From assembly GCA_025024175.1 (NCBI GenBank), contig QCXZ01000064.1, forward strand, positions 8,246,001-8,310,000: DNA of 64,000 bases, given 5' to 3'. Source of the DNA: Rhyzopertha dominica (taxonomy: Eukaryota; Arthropoda; Insecta; Coleoptera; Bostrichidae). The position numbers were made by a program, and so were the translations under genes. Below the pieces are notes generated by a model. The model saw only the letters and a program-made list of their open reading frames with translations. It did no database searches and was not told the origin of the DNA. This document shows positions 13,101-26,000 of this stretch, in pieces (position 1 is the first letter of the stretch; every line of letters starts with the position of its first letter).

Positions 13101-14017
13101 AGTCCTGACGTAGTAGCACTGCTAACATCAATGAGATCTAGCATCTCCTGTAGCAATCATTTTTTCTATCGTATCCTGAATCTAGAGAGAAAGACTCGGA
13201 GCTAATATTATACAGTGTTTTTTTCTGTTAGTGCAATGGTTGGCGTAATAACAATATTTCAGTACTATTTAACAAAAATGTTTTCTGTACGTCAAGCAGC
13301 ATTGCCTTTCTTATGGCTAAATGTTTTTAATGTATTTTGCAATTTTTCTAGGAGTTTACTGACTCTTGTAAACGCTTATACTTGACAGTAATATGTAAAT
13401 AATATGATATCCATGCAGAAATGGTTATATTTATATATATATAATTTTTTCAAATCCTTTTTCACTTGCTGGACATAATCTGCAAAGACCAAATGACTTG
13501 ATTTTTTCTCTATTTAGCTTGACTACTTTGAATCGGACCGCCATGAAGGTAATACTTAGGTATACACATCGTATAGTATACAGTTTGTATAATGAATTAT
13601 TGTTTGCGGTAATAAAAGCAAATCGTTATGAATCAAATCAGTGTTGCATTGGCTGACAAGCGGTTGTAGTGGCGTGCGATGCATGAATAAAGTAAAAAAA
13701 AAACAATGTGACGTTTGTACTTAAAGAGATATACGTTTTTTTGCCAAACACGTATGAAACATAAATAATAAAACGGAGGTGAAATGTATATGAAATTAAT
13801 GACACATTTAAAAAAATATATCAAAGAAACGTTACATAAAAATTCATAATGCCAAAGATCAAGATACTGTTAAACGCAAATTTTTAATCACAGTTGTATT
13901 CTTCATCAGTGTCACCTTTCATTTCCAACATTGTCTATAATATGTTCTCGTCTTCAATAATCTTCTCGGTATTTTTGCCTTCTAAATTTCTGGTGTAGTC
14001 CCATTCAGCGCAACTTC

Positions 14018-14049
<32 letters not shown>

Positions 14050-17000
14050 TTTATTTATATCTCTCATTTCTTACAATACAAGTGTACAAGATAACACAAA
14101 ATTTTTTATGATTTATACAAATTCAGTCCTCACAATGACACCTGTATGTGAATAAATGAATAGTGTTTTCGGATATGTTGCGCGAAAGCAGTATGCTTGT
14201 ATGCAAATAACCATTATTAGTATAAATCTATAATTTAACATAGGAACTATTTAATAAAATATCAAAGTAAAAGATAGTAAAATAATATAGTATGCATAAA
14301 AATATTATAAAATGTAAACTTTCTTTTGCCTATAAATTGCACTAAAAGCACCAAGAGAATTTCGAAGTGAGGCTTCTGCCGTGCAAGAAGAAAACGGAGA
14401 TTTTGTACCGGTCATTTCTCGAAAGAAGAGGCGTCAAATTTCAAACCAAAAGAATATCTTTGGCAAAGCAAAAATAGCACCCGAAGCAAGTTTTGCTGCC
14501 TTCCCAAGGCCACGTAAGGCTTGGTTTTATTTGGGAAAGGTCAAACAAGACACCACAGAAGACATAATAACAAACTACATTTCGAGTAAAGTATCTAACC
14601 AACAGACGTTGACTATTGAGAAGCTACCGACGAAGGGAACCACACAGTCGTTCAAAATAGGCATTCATTTTGACGAAAAGGATGTGCTCCTATCTGAAGA
14701 TTTTTGGCCGGAAGGTGTAATTGTGAGGCGATTTAATTTTCCTCGATCAAGTTTTCGTTCAGTGTCTGCGACACCGAATGCAACATAACTACAAAAGACT
14801 ATAAACTATTCAAACAAGACAGGAATAATTTACCGGACAAAATAATGCTTAATCTATATTATTTAAATGTAAATTGCTTGAGAAACAAAGTGCTTGAAAT
14901 TACTTGTTTTTTAAAATCCGAGCAACCAATTGATGTATTATGTATAGCGGAACACTGGCTCACTCCAGACGAGTTTAGTTCTTTTAATATTGACGGCTAC
15001 GTTGCTGTTTCTAGCTTTTGTAGATCGAAACGTCTTCACGGTGGTGTGGGCATTTTTGTGCTTTCTTCTTTTCAGTCTACCTATTACTGCGAAGACATTG
15101 CTCTCAAGAGTGATGAAATTAACTTTGAGGTTGCGTGCTTCTCGTTTTTAAATGTAATAGTTGTTTCCTTATATCGCTCTCCAATCGGTGATTTCAATCT
15201 CTTTATTACAAATCTTGAATTGGTATTAAACAAAATTACCCAACAGAACAAAGCTGTTATTGTCTCGGGAGACTTTAATGTCAGATTTGGAATTAATAAC
15301 AATCAAACCGCTACTTTGGTTAACACCTTTCATTCATTTGGTCTGCATCAAACTGTCTCTGACCCCACGCGGGGTAACTCATGTTTGGATAACATTTTCA
15401 CCGATATATCGTTAAATGATTATATAGTAACGGTACATAATCCACAAATATCGGATCATTTGGGTATATGCTTTAGTTTCTTTGCGTCCCCATCTAATTT
15501 AGACAGGCGTCAGAATTGCTTAATCCCTTACAGACCGGTCACATCAGTAGGACTGTTTCACCTTTACAACACTGTTGAGGCTACTGACTGGAGTTTTATC
15601 GACAGTACTCTCAATAGTGCAGAACAAAATTTCAACTACTTTGTGGAAATTATTCAGAGCGCTACAGTCACTTGTTTTCCATTAAGACAAAAAAAATCAC
15701 TACAGAACACTCACAAGTTCGACAATTGGTTTAATAAGGATCTACGACAAATGCGAGATATTTTAAGATTATTGTACGATCTTAAAAAGAACCACTTAAT
15801 CGAAGACACCCAATATCGTTCTTATAGAAAACTGTATCACCACGCGATTGCAACTGCCAAAAGAAAATGTCATGACGACCACATAGCCAACGCATCTAAT
15901 AAACAAACTGCCATATGGCAGGTGATCAAGTCAAAAAAGAAACAGTACACTCAACCACCTGAGGGACTAACTGCTGACAATTTTAATGAATACTTCACAA
16001 ATATAGCATCTAATCTGATAGAAACTCTTCCTGAACCTGTCGTAGTCGCTGACCAATACATACCTACCATAAGCAATCTCCAATTTAAATTTAAGGAGGT
16101 GTCGTATAACGAAGTCAGGGATTCTATTAATAAGTTGAAAAGATCGAAAAGCATGGATGCCTATGGCATGAACTCTGTTATCCTAAAAACATTAATTAAT
16201 GTAATTGTCATTCCGTTGACTAAGTTATTTAATAACTGTATTCGTGAGAACACTTTTCCTTCTTCATTAAAAATTTCGAAAGTTATTCCCGTTTTCAAAA
16301 AGGGCGATAATCTAAATGTTAGCAACTATCGACCTATATCCTTAGTACCCACTGTTGCCAAAATATTCGAGTCGCTAATGAAAATTCAAATCAATGATTA
16401 CTTCGAAGGCAATGAACTATATTCTAAGCAGCAATTCGGATTTCGCAGTAATTTGTCGACTACACTAGCAACCAATTCATTATGTGGTGAAATAATATCG
16501 GCTTTTGAAGCAAGGAAGTTTTCCTGTGCTTGCTGTCTCGATCTGTCTAAAGCTTTCGACTGTATTTCTTATGATATTTTGCTAAGTAAGCTACAACAGT
16601 ATCTTTTTCATGAGAACAGCATTGCACTAATTGATTCTTACTTAAGGGGTAGACATCAGTTTGTATCATTAGGTAGCACACAATCAGCAGGGCTTCAAAT
16701 TCACTACGGTGTACCTCAAGGCTCAGTTCTTGGTCCGATACTGTTCCTAATTTATATTAATGATTTACCCCTTTCCGTTCCCAATATAAAAAGTGTCATG
16801 TTTGCTGACGACACAACACTTCTCGATGTAAACTCCTCCTTACAGGATCTACAAAATAATATGGATGTTTCCGAATCCAGAGTACAAGAATGGTACATCA
16901 ATAACAGGTTGTGTTTAAACAACGACAAAACACAAAAAATTATATTTTCGTTACGTAAGGTCCCCGTTGTGTCACCACCGGTTAAATTATTGGGTATATA

Positions 17001-20000
17001 TCTAGACCCGGGACTGACTTGGGAAGCCCATGTCAATTATCTTTTAACCAATATATCCAAAAGATTCTTTGCGTTGCGCCAATTGCGCGAAGTTGTGTCT
17101 AAGGAGACCCTGCTAACGGCTTACCATTCCATGATTCAAAGTGTTCTCTCTTACGCAATTTTGGTATGGGGCCATTCGCCTCATTGCAACAAGTTATTTA
17201 AACTCCAGCGGAAAATCGTTAGACATATTGACGGCATTGGTTATCGAGAAGATTGCCGCAATTCTTTCAAGTCTCTTAAAATATTGACTGTGCCTTGCAT
17301 TTATATTCTGCAATGTCTTTTATATATGCACGCACATGTTAGTAATTATCCCTCTTACGACCATATGTATAACACTAGAAATCGCTCCCTACTAAAATCA
17401 GACTTCACAAGATTGAACAGGACTAGAACAAGTACTAGCTATTATTGTGTCAAGCTTTATAACTCACTACCCGATTCTTTTTAAATCGCTTAGCTTTAGT
17501 TCCTACAAACAATGTATAAAGAAGGTGCTGTTAGACAATGTCTTCTACTCAATAGATGAATTTCTGTCACTAAAAGATAAGGAATAGTTGTATATGTATT
17601 TGACGTGTGTAAATTTATGTAATGTAATATTAACACAAATAAATATTATTATTATTATTATTATTATTATACTTATACTGATATCTATAGTTTAATAAAA
17701 TTTATGTTTACATACAGGTAACAATGTTCAATCGCATTTAATTTAATTTCATTCAATTTGGGAAAATCCAAGTTTCGTTTAGAAATACCATCTACCTACT
17801 AAACGGTGATTTTTTGTTCTCCAAGTACTGCCTAAAGAACTGCGCCCTTTTGTTTATACTTGAAACCCAAAAGCAGCCGAAATGTTTTCTGGGTCCAGGG
17901 TTACTGCTTTCGTAGAAATTTCTCAAAATATTGAGCACAAACCTGACGAAGTGGCTTGAGTGGTATACCGGTCAGAATTTTGTGGCTAAAGTTAAGCTTA
18001 CTTAGGAACTACAAATAATTATATTCATATTCATATTCACTGAATTTTTGTTTTGCGTCGAAATTGTATCCATATTATAAAATGTTTCGAGCACACGGCT
18101 GGAATCGAATTCTTAAATTGAGCAGGCACCTCAAAAAGTAATGTGCAAAAGTAACTAGTAAATCTATTGATTGTGCATCTTTAAAAGTGAACAGAACTGT
18201 ACTGTATTTTGACTGAGCGCCCTTAAATTTTTAAATTAGTTCTTTATTCTAGAAAGCTTGATTATTAACCGTTTATTTATTTATTTATATTTATCATTTG
18301 AATGAAGTGATTTAGAATGGTTAACTTATATCGAAAGTGGTAGCTTAGCAGAAAGTCTACACTTCACGAAATCATCCTAAAGCGCCGCAGGATCTACACT
18401 AACCTAAATGAAACATTAAAAAACAAAAATAAATCATTAAAAAAATAGTAATTCCAATAAAGAGTAAGTACAACATAGTTATACACCGCATTTCGTTACC
18501 GCGGAATTTAATAGTCGACATATGGTAAAGTTTATTAGTGAAAGTTGCAGAATTGAGTGGTTTACAGTAGCTTACGTTTTACATTTTCACATATAGATGA
18601 TCAGTTCTATATAACAAAGGAGGGTCAACGAATAAGAAGTATTTTGTATTTAGGTCTAGTTCAAGTACTACGAACCATGACTTACTTGGCTAACAATCCA
18701 CTGTCATTGTCAATGTTTTTTGGTTGTGGTTGACGAAATGTTATGCTAATAATGTAGGATTGCGTAGGAGTACCTTTTTTAGTTACCAGCAACTGTATTT
18801 TGAAATAATTGGATTGAAATAGATTGCTCTCTTCAATTCGTGCGTAACGTCCGCGCAGTTTAACAAAATACTTCCTTTCAATCCAATTTATTCTAACTAG
18901 ATTTGGTAAAAAATAGCTTACTACGTCTTAGACAATATACATCTAAAACACATGTCATTTAAATCAAAATACATTTCTGAAATGCAGTATGTAGATATAG
19001 AGAGCTAGAGTAGGCGAATTTTCGTTTACATAAATATTATTTCTACAGTTTTTTTTTGTAATTGGGAATTTGCTATACATAAAAAATCACCTTAACTACA
19101 AAACAATACATAGTACGACTGCCATGAATTATACTTAGGTTTTTATTGGGTAAGTACCGAATGTTTGTTTGAAAAATGTTTAAAATCAAGCATTGTCGAA
19201 AACTAATGTGACGCATACATATAATCCACCAAACTCTAATTTTCACAGTTACTAAACTTTACTTCCTATATGTTTTAAAAATTATATTGCGGCTTTTGCA
19301 TTTCTTTTAGAATGTGTTTATTCCATAATTAAATCTTTAGGACTGATTATAGGTAAGCTATATTAACCCTGAAAACTCGTTTGTCGAAACTGACATATAG
19401 ATGCATACCTTCAGAGCACGTGCTTTTTTGTAAACCTCTAAAAATATATTTGTGTTAAGTAAATAAAAAGATTTAATATTTTCCGATCAATATATCAAAT
19501 TTTAGCGCTTCAATCTACCGATNTCAGCCTCTTATTTCAGCCCAAATTTCTGGACTTGCACAGATCCTGAAAGTAAGCTAAATTCACCACTATTAGTATT
19601 GAGATAATGCATTGACTGCTATGCGCATATATTATCAAGAAAAAACCTCATTCTCAATTCTTGGAAAAGCTTTTCATTACTTTTTAAACAATTGTTGGTT
19701 TTATCTATAGCGTTGGTTTCTTCACTGTTTTAATATCTTAGCGTAATCTCGCCTGAACTCATCGACGTAACTTTGAACTTTGCTGAAGTTGCTTGTATCA
19801 CAAGTTGTTTACTTACATTTATTGCCATCGTTTATTATAATGTCAAGAATTCCAATGTGCTTGTCGTGTAAGTAGCAGCTGCTGCAATTCGTTGTACTAT
19901 TATAGTAATAGTTTTGCAATAAAAATACTTACTTCACTGAAAGTTGAGCTCATAAAGTAAAATAAAAGGGTTCTGCAATTTACAAAAAAATCAATTTTGT

Positions 20001-23000
20001 ATTAAGGGTGGCAAGGAGATGGTTGGTCATTTTACTTTTTTTTAAGTTAAATCCTCCTGCGCCAAACTACAGCTGTCAATTTTTTTGTGCTGATGTATAT
20101 GTTAGTTCCAAAATTATTAATAAAATATACGGGGTGCTTAAGTTTAATGTTCGCGCCGCTATATCCTATATCCTATCGGATGTCCAAAATATGTCTAAAT
20201 CCATCACACACCAAACATTGCATTTATACCCGCAGAATAACAGCTAATAATACCAACTTCTTTATTCAAACAATAAGATCTACAACCTGGCTTTCTCCAG
20301 ATCACCACGACGCAAAAATCACATAATCAGCTTCATGATACTCTGCACCGGTTTGACTGTAAAGATAAGCAATATTATTAATAAGATAAGATCAATAGAA
20401 AACGAACAATTAATAAAGCTGAAAACATATTAGAAGCATCTGGCGCACTTTTCAAGGTGAGAAGAGGCGAAGCTTCACTTAACATGTACTTTAGCTGTAA
20501 AAAAATGAGTACAAATCACAAATAGAAGAGAAGTGAACCTAAAACGGATACAAAGAGCAACAGACCAAAGTAGAGAAACCTGGAAATAATCAAATAGCAA
20601 CTTGGGCGCAGATGAAATAAATAAATACTTCGCAACTGCTGGAAGTAAAAACAGTGTAACATGTTCCCTAAGAATTGCTGACCCTCATTCAACACAGGAA
20701 ATAATTGACACTACTCTCGAAGTGAAAACTAAGCATATAAAGGACATATATGGCTTCACAGTAGATTTACTGAACCACTTTGTGTGATAGTAAATAAGTG
20801 CACCCAAAAAGGAAGATTTCCATTCAAACCAAAACTTGCTAAAATCATTCCCAAATACAAACGGGGCGATTCCAACGATTGTTCTAACTTAGGACAATTT
20901 TATTCTTGCCTGTAATCCCAAAGACACTAAAATCTCTAACAAAAAAGCGCTTAGTCAATTACAACGAAAAGAACAATCTCATAGGTCCATTTCAACGTGG
21001 AACACTAACAGCAGTGATTAAAATAGATGAATCCATTATTCTAAGAAGCCTTTCAAGACAAACAAGAAGCTCAATTAACTTATCTAGACAGGTCAAAAGC
21101 GTTTGACAGCGTTAACCATGAGATCCTGCTGGAGAAACTTCATTATTATGGGATTAGAGGAACAGTAGTTGAATTTATGAGGTCTTATCTGGAGAATCGT
21201 AGTCAACAAGTCCAGTGGAACAATAGGTTGTCCCACAGTGAAAACATGGGACATGGGATTCTTCAGGGACCCACATTGGGCCCTATATTGTTTCTCATCT
21301 TTATAAGCGATTTGTCAACAAATATAACAACATGTAGAACAACCATCTTCGCCTTAGACACTTCATTTGTTAGTGTGGCAAGGGAACGAAGGAGAGAGAT
21401 TTTCTGAAATTGAAAACCCAACTAGCGATAGAGTATGCTCAGAACTCTGCAAACTCAAACGGCCTGCAGCTAAATAGAAACAAATCACATACCTTATGAC
21501 TTACCACTAGGCAGGCGGTGAAGCAAGGTAATGCAGTGGTGTTGGACCACTCGTTGACCTGGAAAACACATACAAATTGTTTACGCCAGAAACTATGGTG
21601 GCAGCAAACCTAACTTAATACGTCCACTTCCACTGCTTGCTGTCTTTAGGAACAATCCCGTGGGGTGAACAACAGCGTCGTGGAGGCTCTAGCGGTGTAA
21701 AATCTGGAGATCTAACACGTCAATTGTGTTATAGTCGTGGCACCCCATCCTCTTATATCCTAATATTTAGGAGCATTTCCTCTAGGTAATCCAGTAGTTA
21801 ATACCTCAAAAATAGGGTATAATCTTTGACCAACAATTTGATATTGACAATCTTGCACCAAACACTGACTCCTCAGATAATTTAAAAATGTGTTTCGCTC
21901 AACCCCGTGGATTCTCTTGTGAGCAGTAGCGGCAGTTATGTTTATTAATTATTCCATTATTGTGAAATTGACATTCGTCTGACAACATTATGCTTTGTAA
22001 AATAGCTATGTCTCGTGCAACGGTTAACCATGCTGAGAAAGAATACACCTTTCATAATCTATGGGCAAAAAAGATTGGCGTAAATGAATTTTATATAGGT
22101 ACAATTAATTGCTTTTTCAAATTCGTTGTATTGATGAATAGGGAATCTTCGCCTCAATCACTATCTGCCTATTTGAGAGGGATTAGTCTATTAGAGAAAC
22201 GGTGTTAGTATAAGCGTTTAGAAGTTTTGTATTTTTTTGCACTTACCATAAATTAGAATCATTTATAGTTTATTGTCACTGATATACTTTACCATATTTT
22301 TAATTCGACTAAATACTAATTCAATTTGATTCAACTAATAAGATTGAATCATTTACTACAGTATTGAATTAATTTGACTGGACTTTAAATTTAAATGATT
22401 TCCAATGAGACCATTCCATTCTTATAAATAATTGATCTGAATAATTGTGGACTTGCAAATTGAATCAATACTGCCATATCCAATTGTCAAAATGACATTT
22501 ACGTTTTTATTTCTTATACTATACGACTAGTAATCAGGTTTTGAGCATTTTTTCTCTCTACATATTTTTTCTAAGATATACAATCCTCGTGATATTAGCC
22601 AAAATACATAAATTTTAAAATCGGTTTTTTCCAAATAACTCGAAAATTATTAACTTAACAAAAAAATTACAAGAATGCTTTCTGATCAGATTTCTGATTT
22701 TCTATATAATACCAAAATTTAAAAAAATCGTACGAGCAGGGTCCAAAATAGGTTTTTTTGGAAATATTTCGAAAACTTTTTGTGAAAAATTTTATTTCCT
22801 ATCTGATGGTATTTTCAGTTATAAATAATTGTTTATAAATAATGTTAATAACTGGGCCCTCTATGTAGTGCAAGTAAATCTGTTTTCGGAAATCGATAGC
22901 TATTTAGCAAGGAAATTTTTCGGCTAAAGAGCTTACGTGGCATCAACACTATTAACCGAGTTACAAATAATTGTTTATAAAATATTGTTAATAACTAGTT

Positions 23001-26000
23001 AATCTGTTTGCGGTAATCGATAGCTATTTAACAAGGAAATTTTTCTGCTAAAGAACTTACGCGGCACTAACTCTATTAACCGAGTTATAAATAATTGTTT
23101 ATAAATATTGTTAATAACTGGGCCCTCGATGTAGTGCAAGTAAATCTGTTTTCAGAAATCGATAGCTATTTAACAAGGAAATTTTTCTGCTAAAGAATTT
23201 ACGTGGCACCAACTCTATTAACCGAGTTATAAATAATTGTTTATAAATATTGTTCATAACTGGGCCCTCGATGTAGTGCAAGTAAATCTGTTTTCGGTAA
23301 TCGATAGCTATTTAACAAGGAAATTTTTCTGTTAAAGAACTTACCTGGCACCAACTCTATTAACTGGGATATAGATAATTGTTTATATTCACAAATTTTT
23401 ATTAAATATTCAGTAAGTAAATCTGTTTTCAAAGAACGGAAGTTCATTAACGTGGAATTATTCTGCCGAAGGACTAACATGGCAACAGCTCCGTTCCCCG
23501 AGATATAAATAATTGTTGAAATTCGTTACTTGTTTGTTGTTTTTTACTTGTTTATTTATGAACACGTAGGGTATAACCGCCAACTATCTATATTCAGTAC
23601 TTCTATGGTATGTTCGGGTATATTCGGAAATTTAGGCTGCTATCTTTTGGCTGCTGTTTTCACGCCGGTTTACTGCACCGACAATTTATAAGAACGAATA
23701 ATACTCGCAGTTATACTACTAATCACATACTAAAACAAAAAAAATTAAAATGTGCAAAAAGGGTAATTATCCCCCAATTTCGCCCCCTTCCCGATACCCT
23801 ACTTACCCCACAAACAATAGGTCGCTTTGGGTAGTTGTGATTTATACGTTTGCCAAATTTCAAGTTCATATATTAAGTCTTTCGAAAGTTATCGTGTCCG
23901 CAAACAATACCACAAACACACATACAAGAATTTTTTGCGTTTTCGACCATTTTAAAGCGAATGAGCATATACAAATTTTTGAAGATTTTTTTCGCGATAC
24001 AATACTTTCCATCCGTTGGATGTGGAAGTAATACATGACATCCCATTTGACAAAAGAAGGTTGACTACCGAAGTTTTGACATACATCATCAACAGTTAAA
24101 GTAAGGTCATCATCTTTTGTACCATATGCAGTATACGAGTATAGGGCGGCGAACACCAAACTAAATCACATCCTATAGTAATTATGGCAAACTTTATTGC
24201 ACAAAATTTCTCACACAAAGAAATCTCTCCTTTTATATATCTAATTCTGTGACTACGACAATGCTTTTAAAAGTTTTGTATACAAAGAGCAAGTTGATAT
24301 TAACTCATATAAGGGAAGAAAATTATTAAACTAATTTAGAGGGCGCTATAGTACCTCCAAAATATAAAAATCATGTCCGTGCCCTTTTTACCATAATAAA
24401 GGTACGCGGTAATTAATATTTGAATATTAATCGAACTAAGCTTTATCATTTTTGGATAGAATTTTTTTGTAAGATGTCAAGTAAAGGAGGGAATGCTGAA
24501 GTGGGAATAGCTAATATTTTAGATTTGGCTTAACCGATTTAAATGGGCAATATATAATGGTATGTTCAAGAACTTGTTGTATGTAATTATAAATCTATGT
24601 ATAAGTCTATACAAGAATTATTACGATTTGGATAGTGATGAAATAAGGAATCTCTTAGCTGGTCCATTTTCAGACCTCAGCACGGAAATTTGAGAAAACT
24701 TTTTCCCTTTTGCTGTTTGAAATGAAACGGGTGATTTTTGATTTTATCACCCACAAAGTAAAAGCCCCCCTGGATTCAGATTTATATTTATTTTAAACAC
24801 GTAATTACCTTTTGCCTACTGAGCGGTCAGTGAACGATTGCTGAATTATTCAAATTAGAGTAGTAACGTTATTGCTTGATACTATAAGGTTAGTCTAAAG
24901 TAAACCATGACCTACACCTAGTCTGTAAATTACAGGTGATTAAATAGATGTTAACAATAACAGCGAAAGTAAGTTATTATGAGGGGTGACCTTGGTTTTC
25001 ACGGTTAAGTTATAGTAATTATGCACGCAGTAATTTGATTGAATTATATGTTGAGGTGTAACACACAGTTTACCTTCTGTGTGCAGCACTAATCTATAAC
25101 TTGTAAGGAATTCACTCGAACCATGCGTATTTCTTCTATCAAAAATAATGTTGACAATCCATTGCTTATTGTAAATAAATAAATTCTCAAACAAAGTTCA
25201 TCATTATCTCCTTCAAAGTACCTATAGCATTATCCAACACAACTCTGTTTCTCATTACTGCCATTAGAGGTGTTAAAATAGGAAAGTGCACAAAAGTAAA
25301 AACTGAAATACTAAGTAAAAAAGGAGAGATGGGTAGATACCTACCTATTTTCATATTCTTTGTGTGTGTGATGTCATTTAACATATGGGGCAATTTCGAC
25401 AAAGTTGTTTTTAGGGTCAATGTGGATTATAATCAGCCCTTACAGTTTCAAAATGGAATTGATCCAATCTATTTAATTCCATTTCAAAAATCGAGCGATG
25501 AAAATACACTCTTTACCGTACTATTTAAAAAAGAAATAAAGTTTTTGCGCTGGAAACTTAAAATTGAAAGGCATTAATAAATAGAAGTCTGCCATTCTTG
25601 AAGATAATTTTAGGTTCTACTATCCAAAAGACTTTTCATAAAATAGTATTTTCAACTATTACGAAAGTTATGGAGGAAATATATTCATCAGCTGAATCAA
25701 CAAACAACATACGAACTTAACAACACTATTTGGTATTTTTTAAATATACAGTAAACGTATTGACCTTAATATCAAAAGGTATTTACGACGCAATTATCAC
25801 TGCCACTGTTTTTTACAACTTTTGATGTAAAGCTGGTTACTTTCTTGCATCTTGTAAAGGATGCCATGCATTATTTTGAATACTAGGTAGAAAGACTAAA
25901 GTTAAGAAGATGTTTTACATAACTCCTAACCTGCAATAATACCCTCTCTCACCACTAGGGACGCAGTAAAATGATAATCTAGGCTTAAGGGATCATCAGC

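Larger units (their letters stand above)
14345..17670 (+). mobile_element. 5'-truncated CR1-group LINE, nearly intact
   Basis: It holds the C-terminal part of ORF1, a complete ORF2 with endonuclease and reverse transcriptase, a short 3' UTR and a tail AAATAAAT(ATT)n at about 17638-17670. Insertion is in intron 1 in the same orientation as the host gene. The 5' truncation inside ORF1 and the microsatellite-like tail are normal for target-primed insertion. The preserved coding sequence suggests a recent insertion. The clade (CR1/Daphne/Crack-like) is inferred from the style of the RT and C-terminal motifs and was not tested. Confidence 0.9.

Noticed and set aside
21990..22208. 72-codon open frame on +
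   Set aside because: It begins at the edge of the minus-strand mariner relic and has no motif of its own.
22824..23515. Possible CRISPR-like array
   Set aside because: The whole 142-bp unit is repeated, with no short-repeat/unique-spacer pattern; it is a tandem repeat inside an element.
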